Source: Rhizobium sp. P38BS-XIX
GTDB lineage: Bacteria; Pseudomonadota; Alphaproteobacteria; Rhizobiales; Rhizobiaceae
Reading direction: 5' to 3'
DNA length: 64,000 bases
Assembly (NCBI RefSeq): GCF_012641435.1
Contig: NZ_JABAIJ010000008.1
Coordinates: 124,001-188,000, forward strand
Shown here in pieces: positions 25,552-33,884 of this stretch. The notes below the pieces were generated by a model. The model did not search any database and was not told where the DNA came from. It worked only from the letters and a program-made list of their open reading frames with translations. The position numbers and the translations under genes are program-made. Position 1 is the first letter of the stretch; every line of letters begins with the position of its first letter.

Positions 25552-26436
25552 TCACTTTCCGGCCATATTGGGTTGCAGATCGAGGCGGGCGTTCAGCCTG
25601 CCAATCAGCGTCATCAGGGCTGCGGCGACGAGCAGGACGATGACGGCAAGCGCACCGGCCCCGCCAAAATCCAGCAATGTGTCAACGCGTGTTGCGATCA
25701 ACTGCGAAACAAGCGCTTCCTGCGGCGATCCAAGGATTGCCGGGGTCACGTAAAAGCCGAGCGAGATAACAAACACGAGAGACAGACCCGCCAGCATTCC
25801 GGGCAGCGACAGCGGCAGATAGATGTCCAGAAAGGCTCGCCACCGCGCAGACCCCATGGACGCCGCCGCATCCAACAGCCGCCGGTCGATCCCGCGCATA
25901 TTGCTGTAGAGCGGCAGGATCATGTAAGGCAACAGGACTTGCGCCATGGCGATCGTGACGCCTGTCGACGTGCGAACCAGCACCATGCCCGGCAAGCCGA
26001 TCCAGGCGAAGGCCGCCTCGATCAGGCCACCGCGCTGCATCAGCAATGTCCATGCGAAGCTGCGAGCGATCGCCGATGTCCAGAACGGCAACAGTGCTAT
26101 CGTCATCAGGACAGCGCGCATCCGGGGAGTGACCAGGGTCAACGTATAGGCGTAAGGGAACCCTGTAATCAGCGTCACAACCGCGACGATTGCGGCGATG
26201 CGAAGCGTTCTTAGAATGATGACGATGGAGATGTCGTCGGTCAAAAGAGATCCGTAGTTCTGCAGCCCCAACTCCGGATCGGTAAAACTCCGCATCGCGA
26301 TGACAAGCAACGGATAGAGAAAGGTTGCGAGCAGCAGGACTGTCGATGGAAGCAGCAGCCAGACCGCAATATTGATCGGTGCTGTTTTGGTTTTGCGTCT
26401 TTCAACGGCGCGGCTGTTTACAACTGCTTCCATCAT
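25552..26436 (-). CDS. ABC transporter permease, PotB type
   Basis: A 294-aa inner-membrane permease with six hydrophobic segments, beginning with NIAVWLLLPSTVLLLATFLY (about 22-41). The EAA loop is LLDAAASMGSARWRAFLDIY (about 188-207). It pairs with the PotC-type permease encoded next. The start at 26436 (ATGATG) is 5 bp after the binding-protein stop. An upstream extension to 26502 overlaps that gene and is rejected. Confidence 0.88.
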   Translation of the reverse strand: MMEAVVNSRAVERRKTKTAPINIAVWLLLPSTVLLLATFLYPLLVIAMRSFTDPELGLQNYGSLLTDDISIVIILRTLRIAAIVAVVTLITGFPYAYTLTLVTPRMRAVLMTIALLPFWTSAIARSFAWTLLMQRGGLIEAAFAWIGLPGMVLVRTSTGVTIAMAQVLLPYMILPLYSNMRGIDRRLLDAAASMGSARWRAFLDIYLPLSLPGMLAGLSLVFVISLGFYVTPAILGSPQEALVSQLIATRVDTLLDFGGAGALAVIVLLVAAALMTLIGRLNARLDLQPNMAGK

Positions 26437-26441
26437 AGGAC

Positions 26442-27482
26442 CTATCGGGACATCCAGGGGGTGACCTTGGCGATGACGGAGTTGAGGTTCGCCGCCCACC
26501 ATTTCACGTTGGAAAGGAGAACCTTGTCACCGGTTTCGTCATGCAGGCGCGGATTGAACGTCTTGTTCAGGTCGGAATAATCCGGCGTCGCCTTGTTTGT
26601 GGCGGCAATGACGCCCGCAAGCTCTGCAAAGCGCTTGTTCTGCTCCGGATGCGACACGAATTGGACGAAATCCATCGCCGTCGCCAGGTTTGGCGTGCCT
26701 TTCGGCACGATCAACGCGTCCCAGCCAAGGATCGTCTTGTCCCAGACGGGAGCGATCGGTGCGCCTGCCTTGGCCGAGGCCATGACGCGACCAGTGACGG
26801 CAAAGCCCATGTCGGCCTGACCATCGACGAGAGCCTGCTGGAGCGCACCATTTGTCTTGGTGAAAATAATCGACGATTTGATCGTATCGAGCTTCTTCAG
26901 CGCCCGATCGACATCGGGCGGATAAAGGTTCTTGGCGTCGACACCATCCGCCATCAGGGCGTATTCGAGCGTGCCGAGGCTGATATCGGGCGGCAACACG
27001 CGTGTTCCAGGAAAATTCTTAAGGTCGAAGAAATCCGCCAGCTTTGTCGGCGGGTGGTCCTTATACTTTTCGGTATTGTAGACGAAGGTCAAAGCGAAAA
27101 AATAAACAGGCAGGCCGCAATCGCTGACAGAGCCTGCCGGAAACTGCGAGGTGTCGACCTTGGAGAAATCGAGCTTTTCCAGGAGCTTGCCGCAATTCTG
27201 CTCGGCGAAGGCAGCGCCTTGGTCCATGACATCCCAGGAAACCGCGCCTGCTTCCACCATCGCCTTCAGCTTCGCGCCGTCGGGAGGTGAATCGTTTTCG
27301 AACTGGACATTCTGGCTTGCGGTATAGGGCTGCTGCCACGCCTTGATTTGCGAATCCTGCAGCGTGCCCTGGTAGGAAACAAAGGTTAGCGACTTCTCCT
27401 CCGCCTGCGCCTGATTGATCGCGGCGACAGCACTCGTGGCACCGATGACAGCAGCCAGCACCGAGTTTCTTATTCTTGACAT
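26442..27482 (-). CDS. Periplasmic binding protein, PotD/spermidine-putrescine type
   Basis: A 346-aa solute-binding protein. The signal peptide is about 27 residues (SRIRNSVLAAVIGATSAVAA then NQAQA). The mature protein begins EEKSLTFVSYQGTLQDSQ, and contains PVYFFALTFVYNTEKY and PPDISLGTLEYALMADG, typical of the extracellular binding-protein family 1/8 group. GGAGGAACTC precedes the ATG. It defines the substrate of the importer, which cannot be read from sequence; the linked lyase, amidohydrolase and aldolase suggest a nitrogenous or aromatic plant compound rather than a polyamine. Confidence 0.9.
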   Translation of the reverse strand: MSRIRNSVLAAVIGATSAVAAINQAQAEEKSLTFVSYQGTLQDSQIKAWQQPYTASQNVQFENDSPPDGAKLKAMVEAGAVSWDVMDQGAAFAEQNCGKLLEKLDFSKVDTSQFPAGSVSDCGLPVYFFALTFVYNTEKYKDHPPTKLADFFDLKNFPGTRVLPPDISLGTLEYALMADGVDAKNLYPPDVDRALKKLDTIKSSIIFTKTNGALQQALVDGQADMGFAVTGRVMASAKAGAPIAPVWDKTILGWDALIVPKGTPNLATAMDFVQFVSHPEQNKRFAELAGVIAATNKATPDYSDLNKTFNPRLHDETGDKVLLSNVKWWAANLNSVIAKVTPWMSR

Positions 27483-27574
27483 GAGTTCCTCCTCCTTCTT
27501 CGTATTCATTCCGGATCGTTCCGAGCGCAAGCTTCGCGAGCATGCGCCTCCATCGGCCGCCCGGCCCTATCCGG

Positions 27575-29044
27575 CTAGTTGTTTGATGCAATCATGGTCT
27601 CGACAGCATCCCGATTGTTCGAGAGCCGATCCAGCAAGGGCTGCACGTTCGGTGGCCTTTCCCCTGCGGCTGCAAAGGGTATCGCCTGCCGGGCAAAGGC
27701 GAATAATTGCCCCGTGATTTTTCCGAGCGGTGTGCGCCCACGCAGCTCGGCGGCCTGTGCGGCGACCATCAACTCCATGGCAACTATGGACGTGACCAAC
27801 TGCGCCAGCTCCAATCCACGCCGGCCGCCAAGTGCTGAGAGCGACGCCCGATCCATCACTCCGTTCGAGTGGCTCGAGCTTGCCAACTCGCCCGCCAGCG
27901 GGACAGTCAACAAACGTGCTTCAGAGGTGATCGACTTGTGAAACAGGGCGACCCCATTGAACCCCGGCGCACCGATCCCGTCCTCTTCGATCAGACCGAT
28001 GGCAAGACCGGACCATGTCGTATCGACGAGCTTTGCGAGCCGCTCCGTCGAACTTGTGACGACGGGCGCGAAAGCCTGCCGCATAACATCCAACGCCATG
28101 CAAAGCGTCACCATGTCGAAATTCGCGACGGCTGCCAGCCGCCCATGCTCCAGCGATATGACAGGATTGCCCTGGCTGGCATTCAGCTCGCGCTCGATCT
28201 GTTGCTTCGAAAAGGAAAGGTTGTCTTCGGCGGCGCCATGGATCAGAGCGATCGAACGAAAACATAGGGGATCTTGAAGGTTTCTGGGACCGCCCTCTGC
28301 GAGAATGTAGCTTCCGTCGATGTATCTCCGGATCGCCGAGCCATGCCGATGGAGGCCCAGGAACGGGCGTGATTGCAGAGCGATGTCCGACACAATCGAT
28401 GGATTGGCCGCATAGCCCTCCATGCTAAGGGCCCCGACCAAAGTCGAAAGCTCCAACAGGTAATGAAGGTCGACGAAGGACAGCACTGCGACAGCCGTCG
28501 ACATGGCGCTCGAATTGAGAAGTGCGAGCGCCTCGCCCGCCTCCAGCTCGATGTCAGCAAAGAGAGCAAGGGCGACATCGGCCATCGACGACATGTCGCT
28601 TTGCCCCATGGAGCCCCATAAATGCATAGCGACGGGCCGATCGGCATTCAAGGCATCCACCAGCCGTTTGGCCAGGACTGGCCGCGCACCGGTCGTGCCG
28701 CTCGCAAGTGAATTGAGAAGGCAGACCAGGGTCGCGCGGGTAACGTCCTTGGCGGCAATAGGTCCATGCCCCGCATTATGGGTTCGCAGCAGCCGCCGGC
28801 TGAATTCGGCTTGATTTGATTGGCTGATACTGGCGGAGGTTTTCGGTCCGACGCTTGTGGTTGCGCCGTAGATCCGTTCGCCGCGGCGGATCGCCTCCTC
28901 CAAGATACTACGGCCGCGCGCCATGCGCTCAATCGCGTCGGAGCTCAAGCTGACTTTCGCGCCATCCCGGGATGTGGACACGACTTGCTCGATAGTCAGG
29001 TTCTGCCCGGTGATCTCGACGACATCTTGGCGCAATGATCGCAT
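27575..29044 (-). CDS. Aromatic amino acid/histidine ammonia-lyase homologue lacking the Ala-Ser-Gly cofactor triad
   Basis: A 489-aa protein with the HAL/PAL fold, slightly shorter than bacterial HutH (about 510). The conserved Tyr is present in RIYGATTSVG (Tyr59), as are LLRTHNAGHG, GSMGQSD and GEALALLNSS. The position that in active lyases reads Ala-Ser-Gly and self-cyclises to the MIO electrophile here reads Gln-Ser-Asp (residues 148-150, codons at 28603-28595). The protein therefore cannot form standard MIO. Other changes include LQDPLCFR for the usual QDxYSxR. I chose the ATG at 29044; an ATG at 29131 would add a Gly/Arg-rich leader. It heads the ABC importer operon and is divergent from the IclR gene. 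It could be a pseudoenzyme, a different lyase or a ligand-binding protein. Confidence 0.8.
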   Translation of the reverse strand: MRSLRQDVVEITGQNLTIEQVVSTSRDGAKVSLSSDAIERMARGRSILEEAIRRGERIYGATTSVGPKTSASISQSNQAEFSRRLLRTHNAGHGPIAAKDVTRATLVCLLNSLASGTTGARPVLAKRLVDALNADRPVAMHLWGSMGQSDMSSMADVALALFADIELEAGEALALLNSSAMSTAVAVLSFVDLHYLLELSTLVGALSMEGYAANPSIVSDIALQSRPFLGLHRHGSAIRRYIDGSYILAEGGPRNLQDPLCFRSIALIHGAAEDNLSFSKQQIERELNASQGNPVISLEHGRLAAVANFDMVTLCMALDVMRQAFAPVVTSSTERLAKLVDTTWSGLAIGLIEEDGIGAPGFNGVALFHKSITSEARLLTVPLAGELASSSHSNGVMDRASLSALGGRRGLELAQLVTSIVAMELMVAAQAAELRGRTPLGKITGQLFAFARQAIPFAAAGERPPNVQPLLDRLSNNRDAVETMIASNN

Positions 29045-29184
29045 GTGGAATGGCCCGCCTGCCCTACCGTGGAATGTTTTGTCTGGGGCTTTAGCGCCCT
29101 TGCGCAGTCGAGACCCTCCTCCCTGCGCCATCGAGGTGCATGGGTAGGGCATTCAACGCCGGCGAACAACAGCGGATTCGATGC

Positions 29185-29201
29185 ATTTCAACAGATGAAA
29201 T
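29185..29201. promoter_or_regulatory. Candidate IclR operator, copy 1
   Basis: The 17-bp dyad ATTTCA-ACAGA-TGAAAT lies between the divergent lyase and IclR genes. It shares the TTTCAAC...TGAAA frame with a longer perfect palindrome at 32677, in the other divergent promoter of this block. The related pair is the sort of site expected for the IclR protein encoded here. Confidence 0.55.
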
Positions 29202-29326
29202 AAACTGCAGTTGGAACGAAACCGCTCTTGCCTAAGATCCGGGCAACGATCTAATCGAGAGGAAAGACCGATAGCGCTAGACTGGTTGCCAGTCCGCGCA
29301 GCATTTCGGCCTATGGGAGGTTTCAG

Positions 29327-30091
29327 ATGACATTCGCACCCGTGCAGGCGGTGACGAAAGCCCTTTCGGTGCTCGCAACCGTAAACCAAGGCGGTCTCGT
29401 GAGCGTCAGGGACATACATTCCCGAACCGGTATTCCGAAGCCCACGGTTGTTCGCCTGCTGCAAACTTTAATCGCCGCCGGCTATGTCAATCAGGATGAG
29501 AAAACACGCGGCTACCATGTAACCTCGGCGATCGCCAATCTGAGCTCGGGATTTCACGGCGCGCCGCGGGTCATCGAAGTCGCTCGATCCTTCGCCGACA
29601 AGCTGACGAAAGAGATCCTGTGGCCCTGTGCCATTTGCACGCTCGATATCGATGCTGTCGTCATCAATTACAGCACGATCCCCGATAGTCCGATTTCACC
29701 TTTTCACGCGTCGCTGGGACGCCGCCTAAGTCTCGGCGGCCGCGCGCTCGGTCGTGCCTATCTCTGCTTCTGTCCGCCAGACGAACAGCGAATTCTGCGA
29801 GATGTCATGAGGGCCTCCAAGGACCCGGAAAACAGTCAGATGGGCGACGGCACCTTCGACAGAATAGTCGCCCGTACAAAGGCGAAGGGCTTCGCGGAAC
29901 GCAACCCGGAGCTGGAACCCAAGAGTTCGGGCACCATCGCATTTCCGATCCGGTCAGGAGAACGTGTTCTCGCGACCTTCGGCGTGACCTATTTCAGATC
30001 CGCCTTGCGCGGAAACCAAAATCGGAAAGTCATCATCGAAGCTTTGAGCGAGGCGGTTGCTGCCATCGAAGCGCAGTTGCAAGCACCCTGA
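29327..30091 (+). CDS. IclR-family transcriptional regulator, MhpR-like
   Basis: A 254-aa regulator. The N-terminal winged helix covers about residues 5-65 (ALSVLATVNQGGLVSVRDIH and GIPKPTVVRLLQTLIAAGYV). The C-terminal IclR effector domain contains SLGRRLSLGGRALGRAYLCF and FPIRSGERVLATFGV. The general pattern resembles MhpR-type activators of aromatic acid catabolism, though the inducer is unknown. GGGAGGTTTCAG precedes the ATG. It is divergent from the lyase/ABC operon and convergent with the amidohydrolase gene. Related palindromes at 29185 and 32677 suggest control of both operons and of the aldolase. Confidence 0.9.
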   Translation: MTFAPVQAVTKALSVLATVNQGGLVSVRDIHSRTGIPKPTVVRLLQTLIAAGYVNQDEKTRGYHVTSAIANLSSGFHGAPRVIEVARSFADKLTKEILWPCAICTLDIDAVVINYSTIPDSPISPFHASLGRRLSLGGRALGRAYLCFCPPDEQRILRDVMRASKDPENSQMGDGTFDRIVARTKAKGFAERNPELEPKSSGTIAFPIRSGERVLATFGVTYFRSALRGNQNRKVIIEALSEAVAAIEAQLQAP

Positions 30092-30103
30092 CAGGCCGTG
30101 AGA

Positions 30104-30982
30104 TCAAAGTGCGGCCAAACTCGCTTCAAAGCCGTATCGCTCAATGGGATTCCGCAACAAAATGCGCTCCTTCACCGCGTGGTCCGAGACCCAGATTTCG
30201 AACAGAGCAAGCAGTTCCTCGATGGTCGGCGGCGTTCCTGCGAAGCGCACGAATGGAAAGTCCGTGGCCCACAGAAGGCGGTCACTATTGGCCTCTATCA
30301 TGGCGTCGTGAAACGGCCTGATAGCGTCATAGCCGATACCGGCCGCCCGGCGACAAAGAGCAAGCTTCACCCAGACAGCACCATCCCTCAGCAACCCGAG
30401 AAGTCGCTGGAAATGCGGGTGATGAAGACCGAGTTGCGGATCGAAGCCACCCATGTGATCGAGCACGATGGGGATCCCCGCCTTTTCAAGTGCCGGCCAC
30501 CGTTCGAGCGTCACCGATAACGGCGCCCAAACCTCTGCATGCACACCAACCTCTAGCATCTTGGGCGCAAGCGTCTGAAGGAGAGCATCAAGCGGCACGG
30601 TGCCTGGCATACGATTACCATCGGGAAGCAAGTTTTCGACGAACCGTAGCCCGGCAATGCCCTCTGCTCTCAAATCTGCGAGAGCGTCGATGTCGATCAA
30701 CGCATCCGCGACGCCGACGCCTCTGGCTCGCGCGCCCAGTTTCTTCAGCGATTTTTTCAACACATCAAGATTTCGCCCATAGGGCGTCGGCTGGACAAGG
30801 ACCATACACGAAACGCCGGCTCGGGCAGCATCCGTCAGAAGTGCACTTGCCGGCGAATATGGTGGCGCATAGGCAGGGGCATTTTCGAATGGGAATGTCT
30901 CCGGATCATCGAATACATGCACATGACAATCGCAAGTGGCGTGTCTGAAGGGAGGCCGATTTGTCCGCGTTTCGATTGGCAT
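30104..30982 (-). CDS. Amidohydrolase family 2 protein, 2-pyrone-4,6-dicarboxylate-lactonase-like
   Basis: A 292-aa TIM-barrel hydrolase of the amidohydrolase-2 superfamily. The N-terminal metal motif is CDCHVHVFDDP (about residues 17-27). VLVQPTPYGRN, GLRFVENLL and IVLDHMGGFD line the barrel, and the catalytic Asp is in LLWATDFPFVRF near residue 240. The set matches the LigI-like (PDC lactonase) branch, which opens lactones in aromatic ring-cleavage pathways. It is the third gene of the flavin-reductase/cupin operon, 78 bp after the cupin gene. The true substrate is not readable; a lactone or dicarboxylate ester is plausible. Confidence 0.82.
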   Translation of the reverse strand: MPIETRTNRPPFRHATCDCHVHVFDDPETFPFENAPAYAPPYSPASALLTDAARAGVSCMVLVQPTPYGRNLDVLKKSLKKLGARARGVGVADALIDIDALADLRAEGIAGLRFVENLLPDGNRMPGTVPLDALLQTLAPKMLEVGVHAEVWAPLSVTLERWPALEKAGIPIVLDHMGGFDPQLGLHHPHFQRLLGLLRDGAVWVKLALCRRAAGIGYDAIRPFHDAMIEANSDRLLWATDFPFVRFAGTPPTIEELLALFEIWVSDHAVKERILLRNPIERYGFEASLAAL

Positions 30983-31060
30983 GGCTATACCTGCGCCTCA
31001 ATGGGGTTCTTGATCGAATTGGGCTCCAGGTCCTCGGCTCATGGAGAACAAGCCGTTGGA

Positions 31061-31873
31061 TCAGCCCCGGTAATCACCGGCATTGAACACCCAGCCCTTG
31101 GCGATGAAATCCGTCCGTGGCGGCGCGAATACGTCGATCAAGATATGTTGCCCGGGGCCTACACCTTCCGTGGTGTGAATGAGCTCGGGAGGAATGATCG
31201 CCATGCTGCCCGCCGATGCCTCGATGTGCTGATCCTCGCGCCAGAGCTCGGCATTCGATGCCCAGGGGGTGCGGATGTGGTGGACGAAATCACCAGTTAT
31301 CGCGAGGGAGCCCTGTTCGAAATCGTCGTGAGAATGGGGCGACAGCTTCGTTCGATCCCGCTGTCCGTCGTATTCGACCCAATTGATGCTCATCGTCGCG
31401 CTCTGGAAGAATTTCAACCGCGGATTTCCGTCCGGGAATGGCACCTCATCCACCGGATAGACCCGGATCTGCCGTTCGTCCTTCGCCAGCCGCTCCATGG
31501 GCTTGGCAATCGGAAGCACACGCTCATCAAGCGTCTGGTAGTCGGTTGAATTGACGACATTTAGGGGGTCCGTACCGATGCGCGCCGTCGTCAGCGCATA
31601 CGCCCTCGCCCCCTCCGGCAGTGTGAGCCGAGCACTGCCGGCCGGAACAACCGCGATTGAGCGAGCGGCGATGTCTGCCGTTTCGAAGTCGCTTGCCAGC
31701 GTTGCGCCGCTTTCGGGAAGAATGAGAATGGTTTCGTGATCACTGTGGATGGCATGGTCAGATCCAGCCGCACCTATGATGCATTCCACAGTAAAATTCT
31801 GACCTCGAATGATCGAACTCGTGTCAGTTTGCTTGGCGAAGTATGAGAGCGAAACAGGGCGTGAAGTCATCAT
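31061..31873 (-). CDS. Two-domain cupin protein
   Basis: A 270-aa protein of the cupin superfamily with two beta-barrel halves. The N-terminal half (about 20-110) is degenerate, with HAIHSDHETILIL. The C-terminal half carries a good metal motif: SPHSHDDFEQGSLAI (about 178-192) followed by HTTEGVGPGQHILIDVF. The pattern fits a dioxygenase or isomerase acting on a small organic acid, or an effector-binding protein. It starts about 8 bp after the flavin-reductase-like gene; of two adjacent ATG codons the second (31870) has better spacing to GAGGA. The linked amidohydrolase supports a catabolic role. Confidence 0.75.
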   Translation of the reverse strand: MMTSRPVSLSYFAKQTDTSSIIRGQNFTVECIIGAAGSDHAIHSDHETILILPESGATLASDFETADIAARSIAVVPAGSARLTLPEGARAYALTTARIGTDPLNVVNSTDYQTLDERVLPIAKPMERLAKDERQIRVYPVDEVPFPDGNPRLKFFQSATMSINWVEYDGQRDRTKLSPHSHDDFEQGSLAITGDFVHHIRTPWASNAELWREDQHIEASAGSMAIIPPELIHTTEGVGPGQHILIDVFAPPRTDFIAKGWVFNAGDYRG

Positions 31874-31880
31874 TCATTCC

Positions 31881-32531
31881 TCAATAGGTGCTCTCATCGG
31901 CACGGGTAAATTGCCGCTGTAGCTCAAAGCTTGGTTGGGAAATGGCATATTCGGCACCGCCCAGGCGGGTGACGGGCTGTGCTAGGGCAGTGTTGAAGTA
32001 TCCGCCGTCCTCGAGGAATCCAGGCTGAATATGCATGCCGACGACTTTGCCGAAGGTGACGTTCACATTTGCGCTGCCCGTATCGTCGGTCAACCTGACG
32101 ATCTCTACCACCTTGCACTCCAGCGCAGCAGGCGATCTGGCCACGCGCGGAGCCTTCACATAAATGCAATCCGCCTTTTCCAACCCGGCATACTCGAACT
32201 CATCCATCCCGGTAGGGATCGGCGCAGACGTCATGTTCATCTCTCTGACGAGGTCAAAGCTGACGAGGTTGAACACGAATTCGCCGGTCTCGCGTACGTT
32301 TTTCAAAGTGTCCTTGGCAGTGCGATCTTCCGGCGTGTTGCATGAAAATGCCAGGATCGGCGGCTCGTTGGACATGATGTTGAAATAGGAATAAGGAGCC
32401 AGATTGGCATTCCCCTCGCTGTCGACGGTACTCATCCAGCCTATCGGTCTCGGGGCAATGATCGCGTTCAGAATGCCTCGCTTGTAGGCTTTCAGCGCGA
32501 TATCGACAAAGACGGGCTCGGTATTTGGCAT
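31881..32531 (-). CDS. Flavin-reductase-like FMN-binding split-barrel protein
   Basis: A 216-aa protein of the flavin reductase-like (FMN-binding split barrel) family. APRPIGWMSTVDSEGNANLA (about residues 26-45) is the family signature, with PYSYFNIMSNEPPILAFS after it and VFNLVSFDLVREMN further on. These proteins bind FMN and either supply reduced flavin to a monooxygenase or act themselves. GGAGAGTCCTTT precedes the ATG at 32531. It is first in a leftward operon with the cupin and amidohydrolase genes, and divergent from the aldolase at 32781. No flavin-dependent monooxygenase is nearby, so a direct catalytic role is possible. Confidence 0.85.
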   Translation of the reverse strand: MPNTEPVFVDIALKAYKRGILNAIIAPRPIGWMSTVDSEGNANLAPYSYFNIMSNEPPILAFSCNTPEDRTAKDTLKNVRETGEFVFNLVSFDLVREMNMTSAPIPTGMDEFEYAGLEKADCIYVKAPRVARSPAALECKVVEIVRLTDDTGSANVNVTFGKVVGMHIQPGFLEDGGYFNTALAQPVTRLGGAEYAISQPSFELQRQFTRADESTY

Positions 32532-32676
32532 AAAGGACTCTCCAGCTGAGACGGTGCCACGCTTGCGCTGCGATCTCATTGGATCCGAGATCATGCCGCA
32601 ACCGATCAATGAGGCGCGACGCCGCTTTGCCGGACGCTATGCAAGACGACATTTCGGGACAAGTTCAGAATCCAGG

Positions 32677-32695
32677 CGTTTCAACTGTTGAAACG
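32677..32695. promoter_or_regulatory. Candidate IclR operator, copy 2 (perfect 19-bp palindrome)
   Basis: CGTTTCAACTGTTGAAACG is a perfect palindrome around a single central base, placed between the divergent flavin-reductase and aldolase genes. Its inner part matches the dyad upstream of the lyase operon (29185), so one regulator may bind both. Confidence 0.65.
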
Positions 32696-32780
32696 GGATC
32701 GGAAACGAAGTCCATGCTGGCCTGTGAGGTGTATTGATAATCCAACGGAACAAAAGCGCGGCGTTATCAGGAGTCCGAAA

Positions 32781-33569
32781 ATGAGCGATTACGATTCTCG
32801 TCTTTCTTTAAGGACACGAATTGCAGGCCATCAAAGCCTGATGGGCACTTTCGTCAAGATTTCCGGGCCGTCTTCGATTGAGATAATGGCAGGGGCGGGC
32901 TTTGATTTTGTGGTTATCGATCAAGAGCACGGCGTGTTTGATCGCACCGCGACAGACCTGGCGTTGCTCGCCTGCAAAGCATCAACGATTTCGGGAATAG
33001 TCAGAGTTCCAACCTTAAGCGCCGACGGTATTCTCTCGGTTCTAGACTGTGGCGCTGCCGGCATTCTCGCACCGCATATCGACTGCGCCGATCGGGCCAG
33101 GGAGCTTGTAGCCGCATGCCGCTACAGAGGTGGTCGCCGCGGCTTCTCCGCAGTCACACGCGCCGGAGGCTATGGTGCGCATGCCATGTGGAAACACATC
33201 GATGAGGCAGACGCTGGCGTGGCGGCGATCGCAATGATCGAGGATCCCGCCGGCGTCGATAACATCGCCGACATCGTCGCCGTCGAGGGGTTGGACGCAG
33301 TCTTCATCGGGCGAGGAGACCTAACGGTTGCTTATGGTGTGAGTACGCGAGAAGACCCGGCAATCGTGTCAGCGGTCAACAGGATCATCGACGCCGCCCG
33401 TCACGCAGGTAAACCCGTGTGGATGATGGTCGAGACTATTAAGGACATCGCGCCGCTAACCAGCAAGGGCGCCTCTTCCTTCATCGTATCGTCGGATCAA
33501 GGCATGCTTCGAAATGCGGCGCTTCAAATCATGCGAGACGCCAAGCTGATCGCTGACAAAAGCATGTAA
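32781..33569 (+). CDS. HpcH/HpaI-family class II aldolase
   Basis: A 262-aa TIM-barrel aldolase of the HpcH/HpaI family (4-hydroxy-2-oxoheptanedioate or 2-dehydro-3-deoxyglucarate aldolase type). GTFVKISGPSSIEIMAGAGF and FVVIDQEHGVFD (about residues 38-49) carry the first conserved block. VARCRYRGGRRGFS-like Arg/Gly positions occur near 112-122, and AIAMIEDPAGVDNIADIVAV with FIGRGDLTVAYG holds the metal ligands Glu and Asp. It splits a 2-keto-4-hydroxy acid into pyruvate and an aldehyde. AGGAGTCCGAAA precedes the ATG. It is divergent from the cupin operon and likely performs a late step of the same pathway. Confidence 0.88.
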   Translation: MSDYDSRLSLRTRIAGHQSLMGTFVKISGPSSIEIMAGAGFDFVVIDQEHGVFDRTATDLALLACKASTISGIVRVPTLSADGILSVLDCGAAGILAPHIDCADRARELVAACRYRGGRRGFSAVTRAGGYGAHAMWKHIDEADAGVAAIAMIEDPAGVDNIADIVAVEGLDAVFIGRGDLTVAYGVSTREDPAIVSAVNRIIDAARHAGKPVWMMVETIKDIAPLTSKGASSFIVSSDQGMLRNAALQIMRDAKLIADKSM

Positions 33570-33810
33570 CGGTATCGTTCAGGCTGCGAAGCCGATGGGT
33601 TGATTGATCCAACCCCTCCCCTCGCACGACGACCCGTCTGTCCGCTGGGTCGTTTGCCATTGCGCAGCCGACTGATTTCGAACGGGTTCGCTCTACGCAC
33701 GGCCCGAGTACCTTCAGCAATGCGGCAGATCAATCGCAGTTCGTATGATCCCTTCCTGTCTCAGCCGCATAGTGATGCGTTGAGAGGCCAGCAGCTAACG
33801 TGAAAAATTT
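33570..33810. other. Short intergenic stretch before the LacI gene
   Basis: No gene is supported here. Minus-strand open frames of 60-70 codons around 33524-33733 overlap the aldolase end and have no recognisable product. Confidence 0.3.
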
Positions 33811-33859
33811 GAGAAAACGTTTTCTCTTATTGACATGCGAATTGGGAAAGGCTTTTCTC
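33811..33859. promoter_or_regulatory. LacI-type operators flanking a -35 box
   Basis: GAGAAAACGTTTTCTC (33811-33826) is a perfect 16-bp palindrome with the central CG typical of LacI-family sites. TTGACA (33830-33835) follows at once as a likely -35 box. A second imperfect copy, GGGAAAGGCTTTTCTC (33844-33859), covers the -10 side. The LacI gene starts at 33885, so the repressor probably controls itself and the downstream operon. Confidence 0.8.
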
Positions 33860-33884
33860 ACCTCAATTGAGGAGGCAATCCCAA

